A stretch of 38,037 nucleotides of DNA from Methanobacteriota archaeon (lineage in GTDB: Archaea; Thermoplasmatota; Poseidoniia; Poseidoniales; Poseidoniaceae). Below are positions 24,687 to 32,302 of the stretch, in pieces. The stretch spans positions 1 through 38,037 of the forward strand of contig JABIUA010000127.1 of NCBI GenBank assembly GCA_018667575.1, in the 5' to 3' direction. A model generated the notes under the pieces. The model was not told the DNA's origin. It did not search any database and saw nothing but the letters and a program-made list of their open reading frames with translations. The translations under genes were made by a program, and so were the position numbers. Positions within the stretch are counted from its first letter, which is position 1; each line of letters opens with the position of its first letter.

Positions 24687-25520
24687 TTATTTCATTTTTC
24701 CAATTAGGAAATGCATCAAAGCAGTACGTATTGGCGTCATTGAACGCCAACCGTCGCCATCTGCTAGAATCAATGATTCATGCAAGGGTTTCAGGTCTGG
24801 TCGCTCGTGTTGTACCGACTGTTCGAAAGATACAAGTTCTATGACGGGGGTGCTTGGAGATACAAGGTGCTCTGTCGTGAAACTACCGGATTGGCCTGCA
24901 ATCGTACGACTATACAGCATCTGTAATTCGTCGAAAATTTGATCCATCTCCCAGCTACGACGGCCTGAAAAGTTTACAACATTTGGACTAGGATGTTTAC
25001 TCAGCATCATGCGAGAAATAGCATCAGCAACATCCTGTTCTGCTACCCACCAACCTGTATAGCCAGTGGATTCGTAATCACCATCATCCATTAGGGAATC
25101 AATCATCCCATCCAAGTGTAAATTACCCCAAGTAGGGCTTGATTCACTCGGGATCATATCATAAATAATAAAATGACAATCCACTTCGCTTAAATCGTAT
25201 TCTATATCGGTCCCGCCAGGAGTTACTAGGATGACTTCTGCCCCATCAATCCCAATGCCAACATCCGAGTTATCACTACTAGCAGTATAATTATCAAATC
25301 CTAGAAGAATAACTCTATGCCCTGGCGATATTGGATTGCTTAGAGAGGATAGTATTTGAGATTTGGAAAATTCAAGTTCTGTTGAAAAAAACTCATTTAA
25401 CAACTTATGAGATCCCTCTCGTACGATAATATTGACATTATCTCGTAAAAGACGTTGAATGATGCTTCGCCCTAGTGAGTCTAACTGCCCCCTTAGGTGA
25501 ACACTGGCGGTTTCCATCAT
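24687..25520 (-). CDS. Degenerate SDR/NAD-epimerase-like protein, function uncertain
   Basis: A protein of about 277 residues that I place only loosely. The N-terminus (ASVHLRGQLDSLGRSIIQRLL, then NVNIIV) looks like the first strand-turn-helix of an extended SDR fold, but the GxxGxxG loop is broken to roughly G-x-x-x-x-x-G. Later, WWVAEQDVADAISRMMLSKH followed by VVNFSG resembles the stretch of epimerases that precedes the C-terminal substrate domain. No YxxxK is evident. It may be a relic or a non-catalytic nucleotide-sugar epimerase relative. A GTG at 25526 and ATGs at 25520 and 25517 are possible starts; I take 25520. It converges on the lipoprotein gene with a four-base gap. Confidence 0.6.
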   Translation of the reverse strand: MMETASVHLRGQLDSLGRSIIQRLLRDNVNIIVREGSHKLLNEFFSTELEFSKSQILSSLSNPISPGHRVILLGFDNYTASSDNSDVGIGIDGAEVILVTPGGTDIEYDLSEVDCHFIIYDMIPSESSPTWGNLHLDGMIDSLMDDGDYESTGYTGWWVAEQDVADAISRMMLSKHPSPNVVNFSGRRSWEMDQIFDELQMLYSRTIAGQSGSFTTEHLVSPSTPVIELVSFEQSVQHERPDLKPLHESLILADGDGWRSMTPIRTALMHFLIGKMK

Positions 25521-25774
25521 GAACACGCTAGAGGCTCCTAAATGTAAAATAATGCCATACTAACTATCTACTACATATTAGGAAAATCAATTGAAAAATC
25601 TAATTTCCAATTGGAAAAATAAATTAGTATGTTCCACTCTGGATGAATAGATCGCCAATAGTCAGAATCGCTATTCTACTAGGATTACAATTGAATTTCA
25701 TATGTAATCTGACTTTAGGTTTAGAGCCAAAGAGGAATTTAAGTCTGTTTATTTATGTAAGTCATATTGAAAAT

Positions 25775-25790
25775 AAGATTATACGACATT
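25775..25790 (+). repeat. 16-base direct repeat, copy 1
   Basis: AAGATTATACGACATT occurs here and again at 25834-25849, 59 bases apart start to start, with no mismatch. Flanks differ on both sides, so the repeat is exactly 16 bases. It contains TTATA, which could act as a TATA element. Confidence 0.7.
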
Positions 25791-25833
25791 GCTAAAAATT
25801 GATTTTTTTATCGGTTTTTCAATTGAAGTGATA

Positions 25834-25849
25834 AAGATTATACGACATT
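25834..25849 (+). repeat. 16-base direct repeat, copy 2
   Basis: Second exact copy of AAGATTATACGACATT. It sits between two CAATTG sites (25820 and 25852) and ends 87 bases before the PRC-barrel start. Confidence 0.7.
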
Positions 25850-25936
25850 TTCAATTGGATTTCAACCAATTTCTTCCAAAGAGTATAAGACCCTCCACGA
25901 TTGAGAACCATTTAACGGGAAGCCCCCGATAACGAG

Positions 25937-26530
25937 ATGGGAAAAATGAGAAACGAAAAATACGACATCCAGGAATTACTCCAAAGAGATGTATATGTAA
26001 ATGATAAGAAAGTTGGAACAATCGTTGGTGAGCGTCATCACCCTAACGAAGCAAGAGTACGTTCAATGCGTATTCAAGTAGAGTCTGATGTAGCCGACGA
26101 ATATATGAGAAAGCCTGCAGAACTAGCGCCTTTACCTAAAGAGTTAGTACACAGCATTAGAAATGACGGTACTGTAAGATTGTCAAAATCTATGAGAGAA
26201 CTGCAGAGAAGATGGAGAAACACTGTGCGCATAGATGAGAAACTGTATGCACCTGATGAAATGCTCGATCGTGCCGTACTAGATAACCAAGGAAGAGAGA
26301 TCGGAGTCATTACCGAACTGTTCAAGGTCAAAAGAACCTACAAAGGTGTAATCGTACAAACACGACTCGGAATTCAGAAAGACTTCGGGATTGAAGGAGA
26401 CATCAGAATTCCAATCACAGCATTCTCTAGAACTAGGGAGAGATTGGACGAAGTAGTTCTATCTAGAACTTTTGAGAGAGTATTACAATTACCCTCATAC
26501 ATCACAATCAATTCTTTGGAAGAAGAGTGA
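25937..26530 (+). CDS. PRC-barrel domain protein
   Basis: A 197-residue soluble protein with what look like two PRC-barrel-type beta units. The first is near residues 12-48 (LLQRDVYVNDKKVGTIVGE, then VRSMRIQV); the second, clearer one is near 105-145 (MLDRAVLDNQGREIGVITEL, then YKGVIVQTRLG). A basic helical linker (MRELQRRWRNTVRIDE) lies between them. Small PRC-barrel proteins are common in archaea and have been linked to RNA metabolism and to cell division. No more specific role can be read here. Starts at 25937 (MGKM) and 25946 (MRNE) are both possible; the first follows CGAG. It is monocistronic, with a hairpin after it. Confidence 0.72.
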   Translation: MGKMRNEKYDIQELLQRDVYVNDKKVGTIVGERHHPNEARVRSMRIQVESDVADEYMRKPAELAPLPKELVHSIRNDGTVRLSKSMRELQRRWRNTVRIDEKLYAPDEMLDRAVLDNQGREIGVITELFKVKRTYKGVIVQTRLGIQKDFGIEGDIRIPITAFSRTRERLDEVVLSRTFERVLQLPSYITINSLEEE

Positions 26531-26564
26531 TTAGTAAATTCACCTTAAGATTAGATTAATTATT

Positions 26565-26582
26565 CCGTCACTCTTATGACGG
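26565..26582. terminator. Stem-loop between the PRC-barrel gene and tRNA-Ile
   Basis: CCGTCA-CTCTTA-TGACGG forms a perfect 6-base GC-rich stem with a 6-base loop, 35 bases after the PRC-barrel stop and 26 bases before the tRNA. It is a candidate terminator or processing structure. There is no strong T-run after it. Confidence 0.35.
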
Positions 26583-26608
26583 GGAGGTTAGTCGGCGGGT
26601 TTACCCTT

Positions 26609-26685
26609 GCGCGGGTAGCTTAGTCGGTTGGAGCACCCGGCTGATAACCGGGAGGTCGCAGGTTCAAGTCCTGCCTCGCGCACCA
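26609..26685 (+). tRNA. tRNA-Ile (anticodon GAU), CCA encoded
   Basis: A full cloverleaf can be drawn. The acceptor stem GCGCGGG pairs with CTCGCGC (one G-T wobble). The D stem is GCTT/GAGC. The anticodon stem CCCGG/CCGGG holds loop CTGATAA with anticodon GAT at 26643-26645. The T stem GCAGG/CCTGC holds loop TTCAAGT. The discriminator A is followed by an encoded CCA. There is no intron. Confidence 0.97.
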
Positions 26686-26750
26686 AATCTCACTTCAGCA
26701 CGCGCAAAGAACATGAATGTCCTACTACGAGGGGTGTTTGAGGGGACACG

Positions 26751-27698
26751 ATGGTAGTACTATCTGGAAGTAATTCTAAGCCCTTAGCCAAACAACTCGC
26801 TGAGGCGCTAAATTGGGAACATCATCCACTGGAAACTCGAAGATTTCCCGATACTGAAGGTTACATTCGCATACCTAGTGAAGTAATTGACGCTGTTCGA
26901 AAAGAACCAGTAGTATTAGTGTCCAATACTTTCCCCGATTCTGGAATTGTTGAAACGCTACTAATGTTAGAAGCAATAAATGATGTAAGAACTGGTAAAA
27001 TGGAAAATCTGAAAAATATTGGCCCCCAAGAATTAGAAGATGTTGGACCAGGAGTTTTACTGGCGATACCTTACTTTGGATATTCAAGGCAAGATAAGAG
27101 ATTTAATCCTGGAGAGGCAATATCTGCCAAAGCAATTGGCAACTTGTTAGCATCTAGATGTGATGGAATTATTGTTTTCGATATTCACGAGCCTAAAGTT
27201 CTCAATGGACTATCCGTCCCCGTAGCATTTACTTCCGCAATGCCAGAATTAGCACGACACCTCCAGCAAGAGGTCAAGCCAGACTTCATTCTATCACCAG
27301 ATAAAGGGGCCATCGAAAGAGCATCTGAGGTTGCAAAAGCGATTGGTTGTCAGTTTTCATACCTTGAGAAGACTAGGATTGATGCACATACTATCATACA
27401 CAAGGCCAAAGATCTAGATGTGGATGGAAAGATTGTCGCTATAGTAGATGACATGATTGCAACTGGAGGCACTATATGTAGAGCAGCAGATGCACTTCGA
27501 AGTCAAGGCGCCATTGAAGTTCACGCGGCTTGTTCACATGGATTATTTACAGGAGGAGCGATTGCTCGTCTTGTAAGATATGTAGATGGAGTTCACTCTA
27601 CAAGTTCCCTTCCAAACCCTCGAGATATTATCTCCGGCGGCCCAGCGTTGGCGCGCGGCGTTTTTGAGTTGATGGAGCGACTAGAATTGAAGTCTTAG
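26751..27698 (+). CDS. prs: Ribose-phosphate pyrophosphokinase (PRPP synthetase)
   Basis: Makes 5-phosphoribosyl 1-diphosphate from ribose 5-phosphate and ATP, feeding purine, pyrimidine, histidine and NAD synthesis. It has 315 residues, normal size. Visible motifs are the N-terminal LSGSNSKPLAKQLAEAL and RRFPDTEGYIRI, the flexible-loop and ATP region YFGYSRQDKRFNPGEAISAK, FDIHEPKVLNGL, and the PRPP-binding signature VAIVDDMIATGGTI. The start of the archaeal form matches ATG 26751, with GAGGGG upstream. It lies just after the tRNA and before the ribosomal group, probably as its own unit. Confidence 0.95.
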   Translation: MVVLSGSNSKPLAKQLAEALNWEHHPLETRRFPDTEGYIRIPSEVIDAVRKEPVVLVSNTFPDSGIVETLLMLEAINDVRTGKMENLKNIGPQELEDVGPGVLLAIPYFGYSRQDKRFNPGEAISAKAIGNLLASRCDGIIVFDIHEPKVLNGLSVPVAFTSAMPELARHLQQEVKPDFILSPDKGAIERASEVAKAIGCQFSYLEKTRIDAHTIIHKAKDLDVDGKIVAIVDDMIATGGTICRAADALRSQGAIEVHAACSHGLFTGGAIARLVRYVDGVHSTSSLPNPRDIISGGPALARGVFELMERLELKS

Positions 27699-27784
27699 GC
27701 TCTTAGTAAGTCGTTTAAACCTGTTGAATTTGTTGAAAAACGCTATATTTTCGCTTATTTTTCAAGTCCAATTCTTCCGTCGCG

Positions 27785-27792
27785 TTTATATT
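27785..27792 (+). promoter_or_regulatory. TATA box for the ribosomal protein cluster
   Basis: TTTATATT is a good archaeal TATA element. It would place a transcript start near 27812, giving a leader of about 30 bases with GGAG before the ATG at 27844. T-rich DNA immediately upstream may hold the end of the prs transcript. Confidence 0.5.
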
Positions 27793-27843
27793 GTTGAGGT
27801 TCTGCGCATGGTTGCCTTTAACAAGAGGATGGAGCGAATTCCA

Positions 27844-28215
27844 ATGACTGTACACGTGCGTTTTGAAACCCCAACTGAAGTATCTGATAAAATATATGAA
27901 ATGATTCAATCCAATTCTAATGGAAGAATCAAGAAAGGAAGTAACGAAGTTACTAAGACCGCTGAACGTGGCACTGCTCAGTTCATCGTCCTAGCTGAAG
28001 ACGTTAACCCTCCTGAACTACTTGCTCACATTCCTTTGATTTGTGAAGAAAAAGGTATTCCATACGGATATGTTCCTTCTCAAGAGTTCTTAGCTTCAGA
28101 AGCAGGACTTCCAAAAGGAGTTAAGACTGCATCTATCGCTGTTATGGAAATTAACAAAGGCGCTCAAGACAAATTCAATGAAGTTGTTGAAATCATCAAC
28201 GGATTGAAGGCTTGA
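27844..28215 (+). CDS. rpl7ae: Large-subunit ribosomal protein eL8 (L7Ae)
   Basis: An RNA-binding protein that recognises kink-turns in 23S rRNA, box C/D and H/ACA guide RNAs and RNase P. The sequence shows the L7Ae core: [40 protein letters not shown] and [13 protein letters not shown]. From ATG 27844 it is 123 residues, the family norm, starting [10 protein letters not shown]. The frame is open further up; ATG 27808 with GAGGT is an alternative start that would add 12 residues. I prefer 27844 because GGAG precedes it and the TATA box fits. It heads the run eL8-eS28-eL24-NDK-aIF5B, a familiar archaeal gene order. Confidence 0.95.
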   Translation: MTVHVRFETPTEVSDKIYEMIQSNSNGRIKKGSNEVTKTAERGTAQFIVLAEDVNPPELLAHIPLICEEKGIPYGYVPSQEFLASEAGLPKGVKTASIAVMEINKGAQDKFNEVVEIINGLKA

Positions 28216-28238
28216 ACCAATTTTGGAGTTGTAATAAT

Positions 28239-28463
28239 ATGAGCGAAGATCTTGGTGGATGGCCCGCAGAAGTGGTCGAAATTGTCGGTAGAACTGGAAT
28301 GACCGGTGAAGCAACTCAGGTTAAGGTCCGTGTTAATGACGCACCTAACCCAAGAGACGTAGGCCGTATTATCTCAAGAAATGTCTTGGGACCAATACGT
28401 GTCGGAGATATTCTAATGCTGAAGGACACTGGTCGTGAAGCACGTAAATTAAATGCTAGGTGA
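28239..28463 (+). CDS. rps28e: Small-subunit ribosomal protein eS28
   Basis: A 74-residue ribosomal protein of the archaeal/eukaryotic set, located near the mRNA exit of the small subunit. The OB-fold sequence [20 protein letters not shown] and the C-terminal signature [20 protein letters not shown] are canonical. The frame is open from a codon overlapping the L7Ae stop, but the ATG at 28239 is right: GGAG lies upstream and the length matches the family. It is separated by 23 bases from L7Ae and five from eL24, so it is co-transcribed. Confidence 0.95.
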   Translation: MSEDLGGWPAEVVEIVGRTGMTGEATQVKVRVNDAPNPRDVGRIISRNVLGPIRVGDILMLKDTGREARKLNAR

Positions 28464-28468
28464 TCTAA

Positions 28469-28660
28469 ATGCCAGAACGAAGAATTTGTAGTTTCTCTGG
28501 AGAAGAGATTGAGCCTGGAACCGGTATGATGTTTGTCCGTCGTGATGGAAGTATCATGTGGTTCAAGAACTCCAAAGCAAGGAAGAATATGGTCAAACTA
28601 CGTAGAAACTCTCGTAAAGTTAAGTGGACCCGCCACTTTGTAAAAGGCGGAATTCAGTAA
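28469..28660 (+). CDS. rpl24e: Large-subunit ribosomal protein eL24, zinc ligands mostly lost
   Basis: A 63-residue eL24. The family frame is clear (EEIEPGTGMMFVRRDGSIMW, then NSRKVKWTRHF). Archaeal members normally hold zinc with C-x2-C and C-x3-C. Here only Cys7 remains; the other three positions are Ser10, Lys33 and Ala37 (CSFS and KNSKA). The local sequence, with SFSG, FVR and NSK, resembles the zinc-free eukaryotic eL24 as I remember it. The fold presumably holds without metal. The start is ATG 28469, five bases after eS28. A zinc-bearing paralogue elsewhere cannot be excluded. Confidence 0.93.
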   Translation: MPERRICSFSGEEIEPGTGMMFVRRDGSIMWFKNSKARKNMVKLRRNSRKVKWTRHFVKGGIQ

Positions 28661-28727
28661 CTAACTGTGTCTTATACTTCCGTATGCCTCATAAAGGGGT
28701 TGTTTTTGGGAAGGATTGGTGAACGAT

Positions 28728-29174
28728 ATGGAAACAACATATGTAATGATAAAGCCTGATGGCGTACAACGTGGATTAATTGGAGAAATTATTGGAAGAT
28801 TCGAACAAAAAGGTTTGAAACTTGTCGGTTTGAAATCTGTAGTCCCTAGTGAAGAAACAGCACGCTCCCACTATGCGGTCCACTCTGAGAGACCTTTTTT
28901 CCCTGGATTAATCAAATTCGTAACTTCTGGACCTGTTGTCTGTATGGCATGGGCTGGACGAGATGCAATTAGTGTCGCTAGAAACTTAATTGGCCCAACA
29001 AACGGAAGAGAAGCTGCTCCTGGAACTATCCGAGGAGATTACGGAATGGATATTGGATACAATATGATTCATGGTTCTGATGCAACAGAGAGTGCTGAGT
29101 TCGAACTAGGACTTTGGTTCCCTGAAGGCTTAATGGACTGGGACCAAACCATCTCAAGATGGTTTTATGAGTGA
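28728..29174 (+). CDS. ndk: Nucleoside diphosphate kinase
   Basis: Transfers the gamma phosphate of ATP to other NDPs through a phosphohistidine. It has 148 residues from ATG 28728, the family norm. [19 protein letters not shown] opens the protein and the active-site motif NMIHGSD places the phosphorylated residue at His115. It ends [21 protein letters not shown]. In-frame TTG 28716 and GTG 28719 precede the ATG, but GGTGA at Shine-Dalgarno distance supports the ATG. Its place between eL24 and aIF5B is the usual archaeal order and suits GTP supply for translation. Confidence 0.96.
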   Translation: METTYVMIKPDGVQRGLIGEIIGRFEQKGLKLVGLKSVVPSEETARSHYAVHSERPFFPGLIKFVTSGPVVCMAWAGRDAISVARNLIGPTNGREAAPGTIRGDYGMDIGYNMIHGSDATESAEFELGLWFPEGLMDWDQTISRWFYE

Positions 29175-29209
29175 TTGCCACAGACCTTACTCCCATAGTG
29201 GAGGGATAG

Positions 29210-31120
29210 ATGATGGCAGACGATATCGAAGAAGAAGTGGTTCGCGGTGAAAATCGTCAACCTATTGTTTCTGTCTTAGGTCACGTCGACCACGGTAAAA
29301 CGAGTGTCCTTGACTTAGTTCGTTCTATCGGTTCGGAAAGACAAGCCAGTGTAATGGACAGGGAAGCCGGTGGAATTACACAACATATTGGAGCGACTGA
29401 AGTTCCAGCAGATGTCCTCAACGATACCTGCTCTGCAATGCTTGGTGGAAAGAATTTCAAATCGCCAGGATTATTATTCATTGATACACCAGGGCATCAC
29501 TCTTTTGTCAGTCTAAGAAATCGTGGTGGTTCGGTTGCAGATATTGCAATACTTGTGATTGACGTTATGGAAGGTTTGCAACCTCAAACAATTGAAAGTT
29601 TGAACACCTTGAAAGAAACCAAAACTCCTTTTGTAATTGCTGCGAATAAAGTTGACAGAATTCATGGCTGGACTTGTAAGCGTGGCCGCTCTTTTATGGA
29701 ATCGCTAAAAGACCAGAGAGAAGATGTAATCTCACTATTTGAGGATAGATATTGGAAGATCCTTGGTCAGTTCTCTGAACATGGTTTCAATATTGAAAGG
29801 TATGACAAAATTCGAGACTTTACTCAAAATGTAGCAGTTGTTCCAATGAGTGCTAAAGAAGGAGAGGGGTTGCAAGACTTACTGGCTGTAAGCGTTGGCT
29901 TGGCTGAAAGATTTCTCGAGGATAGGCTGACTGACACTATTGGCCCTGCACAAGGTACTGTTCTAGAAATGCGTGATGAAATTGGAATGGGCAAAACAAT
30001 TGATGTGATTCTCTACAGAGGTTCACTGAAAGTTGGCGATAATATTATGCTCGCCTCTAATGATGGCCCATTTTCAACACATATCAAGGGCTTAAAGAGG
30101 CCTAAGGGTATGTCTGAAATGCGTGATGCTGGTAAGAGATGGGTCAATTTCCCTGATGTACAAGCCGCTTGTGGAGTGAAAATTGTTGCACCAAAGCTTG
30201 AACAGGCCATTGCTGGAACAACACTATATCTTGCAAATACGGAAGAACAAATTGAAAATGCTAAGCAAGCGATTCAAGAAGAATGGAGAACTATTTACGA
30301 CAAAATGCCAATTATGTGTTCTGTTTGTGAAAAGGTATCACCGCGTGTTGAATTTGTAGAGAATTGTCAAAAGGGCTCATGTAAGGGTGCTGTTGAAGAG
30401 AAGAATGGAGTTGTAATCAAGGCTGATACCGTTGGGGGTCTTGAAGCATTAGCATTTGAGTTATTCAAACTCAAAATCCCTGTACGTCAAGCGAGTGTCG
30501 GTCCAGTCAATAAGAAAGATATTTTGATGGCTAAATCTATCCAAGACCCATTAAACAGAGCCATTTTAGGATTCTCTACCAAGGCAAATAATGAAGTGGC
30601 TGATGAACTGAAAGATGATGATTCCGAAATTAGTTTCTTCAGTGGTTCAATCATCTACCATATTCTAGATAGTTTTGAAGAGTGGCGAGAGAAAACCAAA
30701 GCAGAGATTGAGGCTGAACAAAGGGAATCATTGGTATATCCAGGGCGTTTACTCTACCTTAAAGACCACACATTTAGAGCCAAGGGGCCTGCTATTGTTG
30801 GAATGAGAGTAATTGGTGGACGTGTTCATATCGGTCAAAGGTTGATGAAATTAGATGGTACTTCTGTTGGACAAATTAAGAGCCTGAGAACTCGAGATTC
30901 TGATGATGTAAAGGAAGCTAGACAAGGCGATGAAGTCGCTGTTGCGATTCAAGGGCCAACTGTTGGAAGGCATATTGAGGAACTAGATGAGTTCTATGTT
31001 GATGTACCTGAAAAGCATGCTAAGAGACTAAAGAAGATTGAACTGACTCCAGTTGAACAAGAAATTTTAGATGAGTTGATAAGACTTCATCGCAAAGATA
31101 ACCATTTCTGGGGTCGATAA
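29210..31120 (+). CDS. infB: Translation initiation factor aIF5B (IF2-type GTPase)
   Basis: A GTPase that helps join ribosomal subunits and place the initiator tRNA. G1 is GHVDHGKT at 24-31; the switch region is GGITQHIGATEV; G3 is DTPGHHSF; G4 is NKVD; G5 is SAKEG. Domains II to IV follow. Within the domain II-III region there is an unusual four-cysteine insert: Cys370, Cys373, Cys386 and Cys391 (C-x2-C-x12-C-x4-C), just before VVIKADTVGGLEALAFELF. This may be a zinc knuckle. Total length is 636, slightly above the archaeal norm of about 600. The start is ATG 29210 with GGAGG five bases before it; the next codon is also ATG. Confidence 0.96.
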   Translation: MMADDIEEEVVRGENRQPIVSVLGHVDHGKTSVLDLVRSIGSERQASVMDREAGGITQHIGATEVPADVLNDTCSAMLGGKNFKSPGLLFIDTPGHHSFVSLRNRGGSVADIAILVIDVMEGLQPQTIESLNTLKETKTPFVIAANKVDRIHGWTCKRGRSFMESLKDQREDVISLFEDRYWKILGQFSEHGFNIERYDKIRDFTQNVAVVPMSAKEGEGLQDLLAVSVGLAERFLEDRLTDTIGPAQGTVLEMRDEIGMGKTIDVILYRGSLKVGDNIMLASNDGPFSTHIKGLKRPKGMSEMRDAGKRWVNFPDVQAACGVKIVAPKLEQAIAGTTLYLANTEEQIENAKQAIQEEWRTIYDKMPIMCSVCEKVSPRVEFVENCQKGSCKGAVEEKNGVVIKADTVGGLEALAFELFKLKIPVRQASVGPVNKKDILMAKSIQDPLNRAILGFSTKANNEVADELKDDDSEISFFSGSIIYHILDSFEEWREKTKAEIEAEQRESLVYPGRLLYLKDHTFRAKGPAIVGMRVIGGRVHIGQRLMKLDGTSVGQIKSLRTRDSDDVKEARQGDEVAVAIQGPTVGRHIEELDEFYVDVPEKHAKRLKKIELTPVEQEILDELIRLHRKDNHFWGR

Positions 31121-31214
31121 AGTTAATTTCACCTTCTGGGTGATACATAATGACATATTACAACCTCACATTGATATATGGAATGACGCTGATGGTAAAT
31201 TATCAAAGGGGATT

Positions 31215-32231
31215 ATGAGTATGGAAGCAGGATTATCGGCAAATGCTGGGATGAGTCAAGCCGCTGGAACCCAAGATTTGATCGGGACAGTTTCAGCTAT
31301 CTCGTCAAGTTTGATGAATGAGGTTAGCAAGGTTATTATTGGTAAGAATGAAAACCTCCGCAGAGTTACTGTCGGTATTCTTTCAAATGGAAATATGCTA
31401 CTAGAAGATTTCCCTGGACTTGCTAAAACATTGCTAGCAAATACTTTCGCTCGTGCACTGGGATGTAAGTTCAAGCGTGTTCAATTTACTCCGGATTTAC
31501 TTCCTTCAGACATTATGGGTACTTACATGTATGACCAAAAGTCAGGAGAATTCAAACTACGTGCTGGACCTCTTTTCTCTAATATTCTACTAGCGGATGA
31601 GATTAATCGTGCACCACCAAAAACTCAGGCTGCTCTACTTGAAGCAATGGAAGAAAAGCAGGTTACAATTGAAGGTATTACTCACAAATTACCTGCACCG
31701 TTCGTAGTAATTGCAACTCAAAACCCTATCGAACAAGAAGGTACATATCCGCTTCCTGAAGCACAAATGGACCGTTTCCTGATGAAGATGAGTATGGGCT
31801 ACCCTGACCGTTCTGAAGAGAAAGCGATTCTGGCAAGAAGAAAACTCAGAGGAAAAGATAATCACGATGTCGAACAAGTGACCTCTCCAAAGAAGGTTGT
31901 TGCTATGCAGAAAGCCTTGGAAACAGTTCATGTTGACCCAGCGATTCTATCTTACATTGTCGAAATTGTTCAAAGAACTAGAGAAGACCACAGAGTGACC
32001 AATGGAGCATCTCCTCGTGCTTCACAATCATTGTTCAAGACCGGAAGGGCTGCAGCGGCAATCGCTGGAAGAAATTATGTCATACCAGATGACATCAAGG
32101 GAATTGCTCTTCAAATCATCAGTCACCGTATCAATATGAAACCTGAAGCCAAGATTCGTGGAATTACCGGAATGCACATCGTTAGAAAAATTCTATCCGA
32201 AGTGCCTGTTCCAGTTATACAACCTGCTTGA
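31215..32231 (+). CDS. MoxR-family AAA+ ATPase
   Basis: An AAA+ chaperone-like ATPase of 338 residues. The Walker A region is LEDFPGLAKTLLANTFA, Walker B is LLADEINRAPPKTQAALLEAM, sensor 1 is FVVIATQNPIEQEGTYPLPE, and the lid domain includes NGASPRASQSLFKTGRAAAA. MoxR proteins remodel or insert metal into partner proteins and usually sit beside DUF58 and von Willebrand factor A genes. None is here, so it is an orphan MoxR and the partner is unknown. The frame opens with GTG at 31140; I choose ATG 31215 because AAAGGGG lies just ahead. ParA follows after 71 bases. Confidence 0.9.
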   Translation: MSMEAGLSANAGMSQAAGTQDLIGTVSAISSSLMNEVSKVIIGKNENLRRVTVGILSNGNMLLEDFPGLAKTLLANTFARALGCKFKRVQFTPDLLPSDIMGTYMYDQKSGEFKLRAGPLFSNILLADEINRAPPKTQAALLEAMEEKQVTIEGITHKLPAPFVVIATQNPIEQEGTYPLPEAQMDRFLMKMSMGYPDRSEEKAILARRKLRGKDNHDVEQVTSPKKVVAMQKALETVHVDPAILSYIVEIVQRTREDHRVTNGASPRASQSLFKTGRAAAAIAGRNYVIPDDIKGIALQIISHRINMKPEAKIRGITGMHIVRKILSEVPVPVIQPA

Positions 32232-32240
32232 AATCAATCA

Positions 32241-32258
32241 TTCAATGCTTGCATTGAA
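32241..32258. promoter_or_regulatory. 8-base inverted repeat upstream of parA
   Basis: TTCAATGC-TT-GCATTGAA is a perfect 8-base inverted repeat with a two-base spacer. It lies ten bases after the moxR stop and about 45 bases before the ParA start. It is the longest spaced inverted repeat I found between genes. Its form suits a dimeric repressor site, perhaps for the ParA/RHH operon, but it could also serve as a moxR terminator stem. Confidence 0.45.
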
Positions 32259-32302
32259 AGAGGAGAAACATTCTCACTATTAATGTCCGAGAGTGTGTTA
32301 GT

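Larger units (their letters stand above)
25527..25936. other. 410-base AT-rich intergenic region with repeats
   Basis: This is the longest stretch in the window without a convincing gene, lying between divergent genes. It holds five CAATTG sites (25588, 25608, 25688, 25820, 25852), a 14-base perfect palindrome TTTCCAATTGGAAA (25604-25617), and a 16-base direct repeat described separately. TCAATTGAAAAA occurs once forward (25587) and once inverted (25815-25826). Runs of A and T are frequent. It could be a double promoter with multiple operator sites, or less likely an origin-like element. No Orc1/Cdc6 gene is nearby. Confidence 0.5.

Noticed and set aside
25642-25794. A 50-codon plus-strand frame beginning MNRSPIVRIAILLGLQLNF in the AT-rich spacer
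   Set aside because: No Shine-Dalgarno, no recognisable family, and it runs through one copy of the 16-base repeat. A frame this long is expected by chance in such DNA.
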